DNA from: JAAZMU01 sp964547725
GTDB taxonomy: Bacteria; Patescibacteriota; Minisyncoccia; Minisyncoccales; Minisyncoccaceae
Reading direction: 5' to 3'
Length of the DNA: 35,571 nucleotides
Assembly (NCBI GenBank): GCA_964547725.1
Contig: CAZJOO010000001.1
Span: 1 to 35,571, forward strand
The position numbers and the translations under genes were made by a program. Of the stretch, positions 15,787 to 24,554 are shown in pieces; the first letter of the stretch is position 1, and each line of letters starts with the position of its first letter. Under the pieces are notes generated by a model. It was not told the DNA's origin and did not search any database. It saw nothing but the letters and a program-made list of their open reading frames with translations.

Positions 15787-17190
15787 ATGAAAAGAACATT
15801 AAATATTGAAACTATAGAAAAGGTAGGAGAAGAGGTTCTTCTTAAGGGATGGGCTAGTAGTATTAGATCTCACGGAAAACTTATTTTTATTGATTTAAGA
15901 GATTTTTCAGGAATAACTCAAGTTGTTTTTACTCCTAAAATGGATGAAAAAATGTATTCTTTGGTTAGCGAAATAAAACCAGAATATATAATTGAAGTTT
16001 TAGGTGAAGTAAACGAAAGACCTGAAAGTATGAGAAACACAGAAATTCCTACTGGTTTAATTGAGATTAAGGCAAAGGAAATTAAAATATTATCAAAAGC
16101 AAAAACAATGCCTTTTCCTATTGATAATGATGGATATGAAATAAATGAAAAGAACAGATTGGAATATAGATATGTAGATTTAAGAAGAGACAGATTAAAG
16201 AAAAATTTAATAAAGAGGTTTGAGACAATTAGTCTAATGAGAGACATTGTAAAAGAAAAAGGATTTATTGAAATAGAAACTCCTATCTTAAGTAAGTCTA
16301 CCGTCGAGGGTGCCAGAGAATTTATCGTTCCTTCAAGAAACTTTAAAGGAAAATTTTACGGACTAGCTCAAAGTCCTCAACAATATAAACAACTACTAAT
16401 ATCTGCTGGATACGAAAAATATTTTCAGATTGCAAGATGTTTAAGAGACGAAGATCCAAGAGGTGATAGACAAGCAGAGTTTACTCAACTTGATATTGAA
16501 ATGGCTTTTCCAGATTCAGAAGAAGATGTCATGAGTCTAATGGAAGAAATATATATTAGGGTTGTAAAAGAAATCTTCCCAGAAAAACATATCATGCAAA
16601 TCCCTTTTCCTAGAATGACTTTTAAAGAATCTATGGAAAAATACAATACAGATAAGCCAGATATGAGAAAGAATAAAGAAGACAAAGATGAGTTAGCCTT
16701 TTATTGGATAACCGATTTTCCAATGTTTGAATGGAAAGAAGAATATAAAAGATGGGGAGCTTGTCACCATCCTTTTACCTTGCCACAAGAAACAGATATC
16801 GATAAAATTAAAAAGAACCCAGAAAGTATCTTGGCTCGTCAATATGATTTAGTTTTAAATGGATTTGAAATTGCCGGAGGTTCTTTAAGAACTCACGATA
16901 TTGAAACGTTAACTGCTTGCTTCGAAGTTATGGGGCATGAAGACGTAGATATTAAAAAGCAATTCAAACACTACTACAACGCTTTTGAGTTCGGTATTCC
17001 ACCACATGGAGGAATCGCTTCTGGTATTGATAGATTCTTCGCTGTCGCCTTAAATGAAGAATCCATTAGGGAAGTAATTGCTTTTCCAAAAACAGGCGAC
17101 AATAAAGATTTAATGATGGCTTCTCCTTCAGCTGTTTCCGTAAAACAATTAAAAGAACTTGGAATAGAAATATCTAAAGATGAAGAATAA
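15787..17190 (+). CDS. aspS: Aspartate--tRNA ligase lacking the GAD insertion domain
   Basis: A 467-aa class II synthetase with an N-terminal OB anticodon-binding domain (about 1-105). The catalytic motifs are RYVDLRRD, the FIVPS...FYGLAQSPQQYKQLL block, RCLRDEDPRGDRQAEFTQLD and a final GGIASGIDRF. In bacterial AspRS a GAD domain of roughly 130 residues sits between the DKPD motif and the WITDFPMFE motif. Here only about 14 residues join them. The rest is clearly of bacterial type. Whether it also charges tRNA-Asn cannot be seen directly. AAAGGA at about 15774-15779 is a likely ribosome-binding site. Confidence 0.93.
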   Translation: MKRTLNIETIEKVGEEVLLKGWASSIRSHGKLIFIDLRDFSGITQVVFTPKMDEKMYSLVSEIKPEYIIEVLGEVNERPESMRNTEIPTGLIEIKAKEIKILSKAKTMPFPIDNDGYEINEKNRLEYRYVDLRRDRLKKNLIKRFETISLMRDIVKEKGFIEIETPILSKSTVEGAREFIVPSRNFKGKFYGLAQSPQQYKQLLISAGYEKYFQIARCLRDEDPRGDRQAEFTQLDIEMAFPDSEEDVMSLMEEIYIRVVKEIFPEKHIMQIPFPRMTFKESMEKYNTDKPDMRKNKEDKDELAFYWITDFPMFEWKEEYKRWGACHHPFTLPQETDIDKIKKNPESILARQYDLVLNGFEIAGGSLRTHDIETLTACFEVMGHEDVDIKKQFKHYYNAFEFGIPPHGGIASGIDRFFAVALNEESIREVIAFPKTGDNKDLMMASPSAVSVKQLKELGIEISKDEE

Positions 17191-18082
17191 TATTTTACTA
17201 TTATCAATACTCTTAATTATTATATTTTTAGGAAGTTTTTGTTTTTTAAAAACTGAAACTTTTTCCAAAGACGACGTTTTCTCTTTCATAGACGAAAGTG
17301 CTAAAATATTTAAACCTTACTTAATTAAAACTACCGCTCCAGATATTCAAGCCAATATTGCTTCTTCTGTTTTGCTTAACGAAGATAAGAAAATTATTCT
17401 TTACGAAAAAAACATAGAAGAAAAAACTGCCATTGCTTCACTTACAAAATTAATGACTGCTGTTGTTGTTATGGATAATTATCCTCTAGACTCTAAAATT
17501 ATAGTTGACGAAGAAATGCTTACTGCTTGGGGAACGGCAGGAGGGCTAATATTAAATGAGCATGTTACCATAGAAGATCTTTTATACATCTTATTAATAG
17601 AATCCAGTAATGACGCCGCCGAATGCTTAGCCTCAAAATTAAACCGAAATAATTTTATAATCTTAATGAATGAAAAAGCTAAAAAGCTAAAAATGAGAAG
17701 TACTCATTTTGTTAATCCTAGTGGTCTAGATGAAGACGATGGAACTTACAACACATCGTCAGCAAAGGATTTAACTGTTCTAGTTTCAGAAATAATTAAA
17801 AACTATCCTACAATAAAGGATATTTTATCAAAAACAGAATATACGATTATTAGTGAAGAAGGCATTAGACACAAACTTTCAACCACAAACGCTCTCCTTA
17901 AAGAAATTCCTTATGAAACTTGGGGGAAAACCGGATATACAGAAATTGCAAATGGGTGCTTGATTCTAATGACAAAAAATTCCAATAATGATACAATTAT
18001 AAATATTATAATAAACTCCAATGATAGGTTCGGAGAAATGAAAACTCTAACAAATTGGACCGTAACATCTTTTTCATACTAA
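17180..18082 (+). CDS. D-alanyl-D-alanine carboxypeptidase (peptidase S11)
   Basis: A 300-aa exported serine hydrolase that trims peptidoglycan stem peptides. It has an N-terminal hydrophobic segment (about 5-24), then the three penicillin-binding motifs: SLTK (ASLTKLMTAVV), SSN (IESSNDAAECLA) and KTG (WGKTGYT). It has no clear C-terminal amphipathic anchor, so it is held by the N-terminal segment or secreted. It overlaps aspS by 11 nt and precedes mraY by 3 nt, at the head of the wall-synthesis run. Confidence 0.92.
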   Translation: MKNNILLLSILLIIIFLGSFCFLKTETFSKDDVFSFIDESAKIFKPYLIKTTAPDIQANIASSVLLNEDKKIILYEKNIEEKTAIASLTKLMTAVVVMDNYPLDSKIIVDEEMLTAWGTAGGLILNEHVTIEDLLYILLIESSNDAAECLASKLNRNNFIILMNEKAKKLKMRSTHFVNPSGLDEDDGTYNTSSAKDLTVLVSEIIKNYPTIKDILSKTEYTIISEEGIRHKLSTTNALLKEIPYETWGKTGYTEIANGCLILMTKNSNNDTIINIIINSNDRFGEMKTLTNWTVTSFSY

Positions 18083-18085
18083 AAT

Positions 18086-19168
18086 ATGACAATTGAAATC
18101 TATAACGCTATTAGACTTTTGGGATTAACTGCTGTGGGCTCAATCATTGCTTTTGTTTTTGCTCGTTTCTTAATACCATACTTAAATCAAAAACAGTTTT
18201 GGAAAAAGAAAGTAAGAGCACTTACAATCGATGGAAAAGATGCTGAAATTTTTGCCAAATTTCACAAAGAAAAAGAAACAAACACGCCAAGGGGAGGAGG
18301 AATAATTATCTGGGGAACTGTTTTCTTGATAGCTATTTTTTTTGCCGCCTTGCCACATATAACTAATGTTTGGTGGTTGGAAGATTTGAACTTTATTTCT
18401 AGAGCCGAAACATGGCTTCCTTTTTTTACAATAATTGTTGCGTCTATAATTGGGCTAGCAGATGATATGTCGGTGGTTTGGGGAAAAGGAAAGTATATTG
18501 GTGGTGGATTAAAATTCTCTTTTAGAATGGCCCTTATTTCAGCTATTGGATTAATAGGAGGACTTTGGTTTTATTTAAAATTAGGCTGGACAACTATTCA
18601 CATTCCTCTTCTTTTTAATTTTCCAGAAGGAATAGATTTTAACTTTGGAATTTTCTTTATCTTGCTTTTTGTTGTAGTTTGCTTAGCTTGTTGGGCTGGA
18701 GGTGTTGTGGACGGAATTGATGGATTGGCTGGAGGAACTTTCGCCTCTATTTTTGCTGCTTTTGCTGTAATTGCTTTTTCTCAAGGATTATATAACCTAG
18801 CAATCTTTTGTTCTATTATTACCGGAACCTTATTTAGCTTTTTATGGTTTAATATTCCTCCCGCTAAATTCTACATGGGAGAAACTGGGGTGATGGGACT
18901 GACGATAACTATGGCTGTGGTTTCTTTTTTAACAAACTCTATTGTTGTCTTACCAATCATCGCTGGAATTTTAGTTATAGAAGCTGGGTCAGTTATCCTT
19001 CAACTTCTTTCTAAAAAATTCAGAGGTAAAAAAATATGGCAATCAACTCCTATCCACCATCATTTAGAAGCAATGGGTTGGACACAGCCTCAAATCTCTA
19101 TGAGGTTTTGGCTGTTAGGGGTAGTTTTTGCGATTATAGGAGTGACTATTCAACTATTATGGACTTAA
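18086..19168 (+). CDS. mraY: Phospho-N-acetylmuramoyl-pentapeptide-transferase
   Basis: A 360-aa polytopic membrane enzyme joining UDP-MurNAc-pentapeptide to undecaprenyl phosphate to form lipid I. Signature blocks are KETNTPRGGGIIIWG, ASIIGLADDMSVVWG (Asp-Asp), GVVDGIDGLAGGTFA, FMGET-type YMGETGVMGL, and STPIHHHLEAMGW near the C-terminus. About ten hydrophobic segments are visible. The length is normal. Its last ten bases overlap the murL start. Confidence 0.96.
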   Translation: MTIEIYNAIRLLGLTAVGSIIAFVFARFLIPYLNQKQFWKKKVRALTIDGKDAEIFAKFHKEKETNTPRGGGIIIWGTVFLIAIFFAALPHITNVWWLEDLNFISRAETWLPFFTIIVASIIGLADDMSVVWGKGKYIGGGLKFSFRMALISAIGLIGGLWFYLKLGWTTIHIPLLFNFPEGIDFNFGIFFILLFVVVCLACWAGGVVDGIDGLAGGTFASIFAAFAVIAFSQGLYNLAIFCSIITGTLFSFLWFNIPPAKFYMGETGVMGLTITMAVVSFLTNSIVVLPIIAGILVIEAGSVILQLLSKKFRGKKIWQSTPIHHHLEAMGWTQPQISMRFWLLGVVFAIIGVTIQLLWT

Positions 19169-20508
19169 GAAAAAAACATCCTTGTTTTAGATATAAGGAA
19201 TATAAGTATGATTTTAAAAATGGAGATTTAAATATTTCTTTTAATTTTTCGATTGAACCAAACATTGAATTTCATCCTAATTTAAGAATTAAAAATGTTT
19301 CTGGAAAAAATATAGATTTAGAAATTCTTGAAAATTTAATTTTTAACTTAGGAATGATTGAGCTTGTGAGTTATTATAAAGCAACTTGTTCTCCTCAAAT
19401 TATTATCGAATGCGGCAAGCTAAACCAAAAACAAAAAAACTTTTGGGAAAAACTTTACTTTAATGGGCTTGGAGAATTCTTTTTCCAAAATAAAATAGAT
19501 TTTACAACAAAAAATTTTTTAAAAATTGAATGTATTTCAAATAAAGAATTTAAAAAGAAGAAAATTAAAGCCTCGGACAAAATACTTCTTCCTATTGGAG
19601 GAGGAAAAGATTCTATCGTCTCTTTAAATCTTCTTCTAAAAGAAAATATTTACTGTTTTGGGCTAAATAAGACAAAAGAAATTGAGCAAACAATCGGAGA
19701 GAACAAACATATTTACGCAGAAAGAGAGATAGATAAAAATCTCCTCAGGCTCAATAGGGAAGGCTATTATAACGGACACACTCCTTTTTCTGCATATTTA
19801 GCTTTCTTAACAACACTAACTGCTTATCTTATTGATGCAAAATACATTGCTTTGTCTAATGAAAGAAGTGCTAACGAAGAGACTACAAAATACTTTGGTA
19901 GAAAAATAAATCACCAATATTCAAAAACTTTTGAATTTGAAAATGATTTTCGAAAATATTCAAAAGAATTTTTAATCGAAGGTATAGAATATTTTAGCTT
20001 TTTAAGACCTTTGTATGAAATCCAAATTGCAGAGATATTTTCCAGATTTACAAAATATCACTCTATTTTTTTAAGCTGTAATGAGGCTAATAAAACCTGT
20101 TCTGGAACAAAAGAAAAAAGTTTAAAATGGTGCGGCAAATGCCCTAAATGCCTATTTATTTTTTCAATCCTATATCCTTTTTTAAAAGAAGAAGAACTTC
20201 TAAATATATTTGGAAGAAATCTATTTGAGGATAAAAATCTAAAAAGAGAAATGCTCCAACTGATTGGCAAAGAAAAAACAAAACCTTTCGAGTGTATCGG
20301 AACTACCAAAGAATCGCTATTAGCTTTTTATTTAAGTTTTAAAAAGGCAGAAGAAAAAAGATATTACCTGTTAGATTATTTAAATAAAAACAATTATTTT
20401 AAAAATATAAGAACAAAACATATTTTAAATGATTTCAACAAAAAAAATAACCTTCCAACAAAATTTAAAAAAATATTAAAAAATGAAATTGAAAGAACTA
20501 AAAGATAA
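19159..20508 (+). CDS. murL: MurL-type UDP-MurNAc-L-Ala-L-Glu epimerase
   Basis: A 449-aa protein. A longer open frame begins at 19036 inside mraY, but its first 41 residues are a mraY shadow. The ATG at 19159 gives MDLRKKHPCFRYKEYKYDF, a typical MurL start. Conserved blocks are GGGKDSIVSL (147-156), LNREGYYNGHTPF, ALSNERSANE (231-240), NHQYSKTFEFE, YFSFLRPLYEI, a cysteine cluster WCGKCPKC (324-331) and KPFECIG. MurL epimerises the terminal L-Glu of UDP-MurNAc-L-Ala-L-Glu to D-Glu, using ATP. The adjacent murD is its expected partner, as in Xanthomonas. The family call is by recall of motifs and is strong. Confidence 0.88.
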   Translation: MDLRKKHPCFRYKEYKYDFKNGDLNISFNFSIEPNIEFHPNLRIKNVSGKNIDLEILENLIFNLGMIELVSYYKATCSPQIIIECGKLNQKQKNFWEKLYFNGLGEFFFQNKIDFTTKNFLKIECISNKEFKKKKIKASDKILLPIGGGKDSIVSLNLLLKENIYCFGLNKTKEIEQTIGENKHIYAEREIDKNLLRLNREGYYNGHTPFSAYLAFLTTLTAYLIDAKYIALSNERSANEETTKYFGRKINHQYSKTFEFENDFRKYSKEFLIEGIEYFSFLRPLYEIQIAEIFSRFTKYHSIFLSCNEANKTCSGTKEKSLKWCGKCPKCLFIFSILYPFLKEEELLNIFGRNLFEDKNLKREMLQLIGKEKTKPFECIGTTKESLLAFYLSFKKAEEKRYYLLDYLNKNNYFKNIRTKHILNDFNKKNNLPTKFKKILKNEIERTKR

Positions 20509-21706
20509 AAAAATAATTATTGTTGGTTTTGGAAGAGAGGGGAAGAATACCTACAAAACATTAAAAAAACTTTTTCCGTTAAAGTCTATTGCTTTGGCTG
20601 ATAAAAATATAGTTAAGGCGGAAGAAAAAGAAATTTATACAGGAAAGGATTACCTACAAAACATTAATAAATACGACGTTATTATTAAGACTCCTGGAGT
20701 GCCTTATGACCAAATAAAAGAAAAATCTGGGAAGGCAATAATTACCTCTCAGACAGAATTGTTTATCGAAAATTGTCCCGGAAAAATCATTGGTGTCACT
20801 GGAACAAAAGGAAAAAGTACAACCACGACTTTAATTTACAAAATACTTAAAGATAATTTTAAAAACGTTAAGCTGGTAGGGAATATGGGGAAACCTTGTT
20901 TGTCTCACCTGATAACAGCAAAACCAAAAGATATTTTTGTTTTTGAAATGTCTTGTCATCAATTAGATCATATTTCAAAAAGTCCCAATATTTCTGTCTT
21001 TACAAATATATATCCTGAACACTTAGATTATTACAAAACTATTTCAAGATACTTTAAGGCTAAAAAAAACATAGCAAAGTTCCAAGGTAAAAATGACTTC
21101 TTTGTTTACAATCCTATTTTTAAAGAAATTGAAAATATAAAAACAAAAGCTCATAAAATTCCTTTTGAAAAATCATTCTCACGAGAAAAAATACATAACG
21201 ATACTATTAGCGCGGCCGTTGCTGTCTCTAAAATATTTGGTTTAACGGAAAAAGAAATTAAGAAAAGCATTGATGATTTTAAAACCTTAGATTCAAGGAT
21301 TGAATTCGTGGGGAACTTTAATGGTGTTGATTTCTATAACGATTCTTTAGCAACAATACCTGAGGCAACAATATTCGCCTTAAATCAATTTAAGAAAGTT
21401 GACACTCTTATTTTGGGAGGGTTAGATAGGGGAATTAAGTTTACTAAACTTACCGACGAAATTAAAAAAAGAAAAATAGAAAATATTATTCTTTTTCCAA
21501 ACACAGATAAAAAAATATATAAAGAAATAAAAAAAGAAAAAATTAATTTCTTTTTTACTGAAAAGATGAAAGAGGCGGTTGAGTTTGCTAAAAAAAATAC
21601 AAAGAAAGGTGGAGTTTGTTTGCTATCACCGGCAGCGCCAAGTTATAATCTTTTTAAAGACTATAAAGATAAGGGTAATCAATTTAAAAAATATTTAAAA
21701 AAATGA
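20483..21706 (+). CDS. murD: UDP-N-acetylmuramoyl-alanine--glutamate ligase (likely L-Glu-adding, MurD2-like)
   Basis: A 407-aa Mur ligase: N-terminal IIVGFGREGKNTYKTL, ATP loop GVTGTKGKSTTTTLIY, central FTNIYPEHLDYY and C-terminal DFYNDSLATIPEATIFALN with LSPAAPSYNLFKDYKDKG. The overall pattern is MurD. Because it overlaps murL by 26 nt, it probably adds L-Glu (the MurD2 activity described next to MurL) rather than D-Glu. This is inferred from context, not from a residue I can name. Coupled to ftsW by a 4-nt overlap. Confidence 0.88.
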   Translation: MKLKELKDKKIIIVGFGREGKNTYKTLKKLFPLKSIALADKNIVKAEEKEIYTGKDYLQNINKYDVIIKTPGVPYDQIKEKSGKAIITSQTELFIENCPGKIIGVTGTKGKSTTTTLIYKILKDNFKNVKLVGNMGKPCLSHLITAKPKDIFVFEMSCHQLDHISKSPNISVFTNIYPEHLDYYKTISRYFKAKKNIAKFQGKNDFFVYNPIFKEIENIKTKAHKIPFEKSFSREKIHNDTISAAVAVSKIFGLTEKEIKKSIDDFKTLDSRIEFVGNFNGVDFYNDSLATIPEATIFALNQFKKVDTLILGGLDRGIKFTKLTDEIKKRKIENIILFPNTDKKIYKEIKKEKINFFFTEKMKEAVEFAKKNTKKGGVCLLSPAAPSYNLFKDYKDKGNQFKKYLKK

Positions 21707-22806
21707 GAGTAAAAAATTCACACCTTCCTAGTTTTCCACTTTTAATTTGCTCTTTACTTTTTATCGTTACTGGAATTATAACTATTGCTACCGCTTCTCC
21801 AGCCTTTGCTTTAAACGAAGGACTTTCATCTAATTATTATTTAATCCATCAACTATTATTTGGTTTTCTTCCTGGAATTTTTTTAGGAATGATAGCTTTT
21901 TTTATCCCATTAGATTTTTTAAAAAAATATGCTTTTCTATTCTTCTTAGTTTCTTACCTTTTAATGTATACTGTTTTTATTCCAGGAATTGGTATTTGTG
22001 AAGGAGGAGCTTGTAGGTGGGCAAACATTTTAGGATTCAATTTTCAGCCAGTAGAATTTTTAAAACTAACGGTAATAATTTATTTAGGAGCTTTGTTTAG
22101 TAGTGAAAAAATAAAAAATCCTATTATCAATTTTGTTATTATTATTGGATTAATTGCACTAGCTCTTTTTCTTCAATCCAACCTAAGTACTTTAATCACA
22201 ATCTTTATTATTGCAGTAGCTATTCTTTTTTCCTCAAATACAAAGATGAAAAAAGTTTTAATGATTGGTCTTGTTGGTCTTTTGTTGTTTTGTGTCATGA
22301 TTTTTACTTCACCTTACCGGATGGAAAGAGTAATGACTTTTATTAATCCACTGGACGATACTTCGGGAAATGCCTATCAAATAAATCAATCTTTGATTTC
22401 TATTGGCTCTGGAGGAATTAATGGTTCTGGTCTTGGGCTAAGCGCACAAAAACTTGGCTTTGTCCCAGAATCAATGTCTGACTCTATTTTTGCAATTTAT
22501 GCAGAAGAACTTGGTTTTCTTGGCTGTGCCTCCTTATTTTTCTTGTTAATATTCTTTGCTTTCTACTCCATTAAAATGGCGAAAGAATCTAGCGCTTTCG
22601 GAAAACTACTTTCCGTGGGTATTTGCACATGGATTATTACTCAATCCTTTATTAACATCTCTGCTATGAGTGGATTAATTCCGCTTTCAGGAACACCTCT
22701 TCCATTTTTAAGTTATGGAGGTACGCATCTTGTTATAGAGCTAACTGCCTTAGGAGTATTACTAAACGTATCAAGGTCTATTAATAATAAAAAAAATAAT
22801 ATATAA
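21703..22806 (+). CDS. ftsW: Peptidoglycan glycosyltransferase FtsW (SEDS family)
   Basis: A 367-aa membrane protein of the SEDS family with about ten hydrophobic segments. Family blocks include GACRWANILGFNFQPVEFLKL and YQINQSLISIGSGGINGSGLGLSAQKLGFVPESMSDSIFAIYAEELGF (in pieces), ending PLPFLSYGG. SEDS proteins polymerise lipid II. The location between murD and murG favours FtsW over RodA. The N-terminus is in the cytosol by charge. Confidence 0.9.
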   Translation: MRVKNSHLPSFPLLICSLLFIVTGIITIATASPAFALNEGLSSNYYLIHQLLFGFLPGIFLGMIAFFIPLDFLKKYAFLFFLVSYLLMYTVFIPGIGICEGGACRWANILGFNFQPVEFLKLTVIIYLGALFSSEKIKNPIINFVIIIGLIALALFLQSNLSTLITIFIIAVAILFSSNTKMKKVLMIGLVGLLLFCVMIFTSPYRMERVMTFINPLDDTSGNAYQINQSLISIGSGGINGSGLGLSAQKLGFVPESMSDSIFAIYAEELGFLGCASLFFLLIFFAFYSIKMAKESSAFGKLLSVGICTWIITQSFINISAMSGLIPLSGTPLPFLSYGGTHLVIELTALGVLLNVSRSINNKKNNI

Positions 22807-22807
22807 T
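22802..22807 (+). promoter_or_regulatory. -10 TATAAT before murG
   Basis: TATAAT overlaps the ftsW stop region and ends 6 nt before the murG ATG. It may give an internal leaderless murG transcript in addition to read-through. Confidence 0.4.
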
Positions 22808-22813
22808 ATAAGC

Positions 22814-23941
22814 ATGAAAATAATTTTGACTGGAGGAGGTACAGGAGGACACACATTTCCACTTATTGCAATTCTAAGAGAAATAAAAAAGAATTCCCTT
22901 AATTCGATTGATTTTTTATATTTAGGACCAAAAGATAAATTTACTTACGATGCTTTTTTAAAAGAAGGTGTTCCCATTAATTTTTGTTCCGCTGGAAAAA
23001 TAAGAAGATATGGTGGGGTACAAACCTTTTTTCAAAACCTGAACGATATTTTATTTAACATTCCTTTGGGGATAATTCAATCTTTCTTAAAAATATATTT
23101 CTATGCACCAGACCTCATTCTAAGCAAAGGAGGATATGGCTCTTTTCCCGTTGTTTTTGCCGGAATGCTTTTAGGTGTTCCTATCGTAATGCATGAATCA
23201 GATGTTATTCCCGGAAAAGCAAATAGAATGTTGTCATCTTTTGCTTTCAAAATTTACGTGGCCTTTGATCCAAAAGAAGTAAGTTATTTTTCTATTAAAA
23301 AAATGATTCATTCAGGGAACCCTATAAGAGAAAGTGTTTTGAATGGAAGTAGAAATAAAGCAAAAGAGAGTCTAAACTTAAATTTTAAAAAACCAACCGT
23401 TTTATTTATAGGAGGATCTCAGGGCTCTACTAGAATAAACGAACTTGTCATTCAAACTATTCCAGAAATATTAAAGTTTTTTGAGGTTATTCATCAAACA
23501 GGATATGAAGACTATGAAAACGTTAAAAAGTATACCGATGCTCTTATTCCAGACGAGCTAAAAAACGACTACCATATATATTCTTTTTTTGACGAAGAAA
23601 AAATACAAAACGCCTACAGTGCTTCGGATGTTGTTGTGACAAGGGCAGGTTCTGGAACAATTTTCGAAATAAGTGCGATCGGAAGACCAAGCATCCTTAT
23701 TCCACTACCAGAATCAGCACAAGGACATCAATTAAAAAATGCTTTAACTTACGCAAAATTAACAGGTTCTGCTATAGTTATAGAAGAAAAGAATTTAACT
23801 GCAAACTTCTTCCTAGCTGAATTAAAAAATATTTTTCAATTTAAAGATATTGCTGAACTAGGGAGAAAGGCGAGACAGTTTGGAATTCCAAATAGTGCTG
23901 AATTTATAGCCAAAGATATTATTTCATTTTTAGAATCATAA
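22814..23941 (+). CDS. murG: UDP-GlcNAc:lipid I N-acetylglucosaminyltransferase MurG
   Basis: A 375-aa GT28 glycosyltransferase making lipid II. The N-terminal glycine loop is TGGGTGGHTFPLIAI. The middle has HESDVIPGKANR, and the C-terminal donor domain has FIGGSQGSTRINELV and TRAGSGTIFEISAIGRPSILIPLPES followed by GHQLKNA. Length and motifs are normal. It ends the mraY-murL-murD-ftsW-murG run. murE, murF and ftsZ are not in the window. Confidence 0.96.
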   Translation: MKIILTGGGTGGHTFPLIAILREIKKNSLNSIDFLYLGPKDKFTYDAFLKEGVPINFCSAGKIRRYGGVQTFFQNLNDILFNIPLGIIQSFLKIYFYAPDLILSKGGYGSFPVVFAGMLLGVPIVMHESDVIPGKANRMLSSFAFKIYVAFDPKEVSYFSIKKMIHSGNPIRESVLNGSRNKAKESLNLNFKKPTVLFIGGSQGSTRINELVIQTIPEILKFFEVIHQTGYEDYENVKKYTDALIPDELKNDYHIYSFFDEEKIQNAYSASDVVVTRAGSGTIFEISAIGRPSILIPLPESAQGHQLKNALTYAKLTGSAIVIEEKNLTANFFLAELKNIFQFKDIAELGRKARQFGIPNSAEFIAKDIISFLES

Positions 23942-23958
23942 ATAATTAAATTAAAATC

Positions 23959-24336
23959 ATGTTTAAAAAATTATCAATATTACTATTCATCTTTTCGTTA
24001 TTATTTTGTTTTAATGTTAATTCTTGTAAGGCAGAGACTATTGATGATATAAACATAAGCGGAGAGGAGCTCACAGAACAAATCATAGACAAGGTGTTCA
24101 GTATTGATTTTTTAAGCGAGATTAAGAAGGTTTGGGACGAGAACTTCTCTATATACTACAGCTGGTTCAAGACAAACATCCAACCTAAGATAACAAACGC
24201 CTTAGAAAAGGTTACAGCAACTGAAGAATACGCGAAAGAAAAAGAAGAGCTTAAAAGCGAATTTCCAAGTATTATTGAAAAATTAATTAATATTTTTCAG
24301 AAGACTACTACGGATGAGGTTATAGAAGAGGAATAA
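23959..24336 (+). CDS. Secreted small protein, unknown function
   Basis: A 125-aa protein with a clear signal peptide: two lysines, a hydrophobic core LSILLFIFSLLFCFNV and a plausible cleavage after CKA (about residue 25). A lipobox is not convincing. The mature part is helical and acidic, with KVWDENFSIYYSWFKTNIQPKI in the middle and a glutamate-rich end. I do not recognise the family. It lies 17 nt after murG and may share its transcript, so an envelope role is possible. Confidence 0.65.
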   Translation: MFKKLSILLFIFSLLFCFNVNSCKAETIDDINISGEELTEQIIDKVFSIDFLSEIKKVWDENFSIYYSWFKTNIQPKITNALEKVTATEEYAKEKEELKSEFPSIIEKLINIFQKTTTDEVIEEE

Positions 24337-24339
24337 TAT

Positions 24340-24366
24340 AAATATTAATTAAAAGTAATATTTTAA
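24340..24366 (+). terminator. Weak AT-only hairpin after the secreted protein
   Basis: AAATATTA (24340-24347) pairs with TAATATTT (24356-24363), followed by a few Ts. It contains only A-T pairs, so its strength is doubtful, but it lies where the wall-gene transcript should end. Confidence 0.3.
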
Positions 24367-24393
24367 ATTTTAGATTTATATCAAAGGGAAGGG

Positions 24394-24465
24394 GTTGATT
24401 CATTTTTACATAGATGATACTATAATGTCGTACAATGTAGATTAACCGACACAAAAGGAATCAAC
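24394..24465. repeat. Nested inverted repeats upstream of xerC
   Basis: GTTGATTC (24394-24401) is matched by GAATCAAC (24458-24465). Inside this, TGTCG (24426-24430) is matched by CGACA (24447-24451), and TATAAT lies at 24421-24426. The 218-nt gap between the secreted-protein gene and xerC holds no ORF that I trust. The nested pairs could be a small structured RNA or a protein-binding site. Confidence 0.4.
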
Positions 24466-24542
24466 TTTAAATTAAGACGATACTTTATACCTATAATTGC
24501 TTAAAACGCATTTTACGGCCTCGCATTATTTAATAATTAACA

Positions 24543-24548
24543 TATAAT
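24543..24548 (+). promoter_or_regulatory. -10 TATAAT giving a leaderless xerC transcript
   Basis: A perfect TATAAT ends 6 nt before the ATG at 24555. There is no Shine-Dalgarno site. Confidence 0.6.
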
Positions 24549-24554
24549 TAATGT

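Noticed and set aside
19036..19158. Upstream extension of the murL frame inside mraY (41 residues)
   Set aside because: It is the out-of-frame shadow of the conserved mraY 3' end. The ATG at 19159 gives a normal MurL start with a 10-nt overlap.
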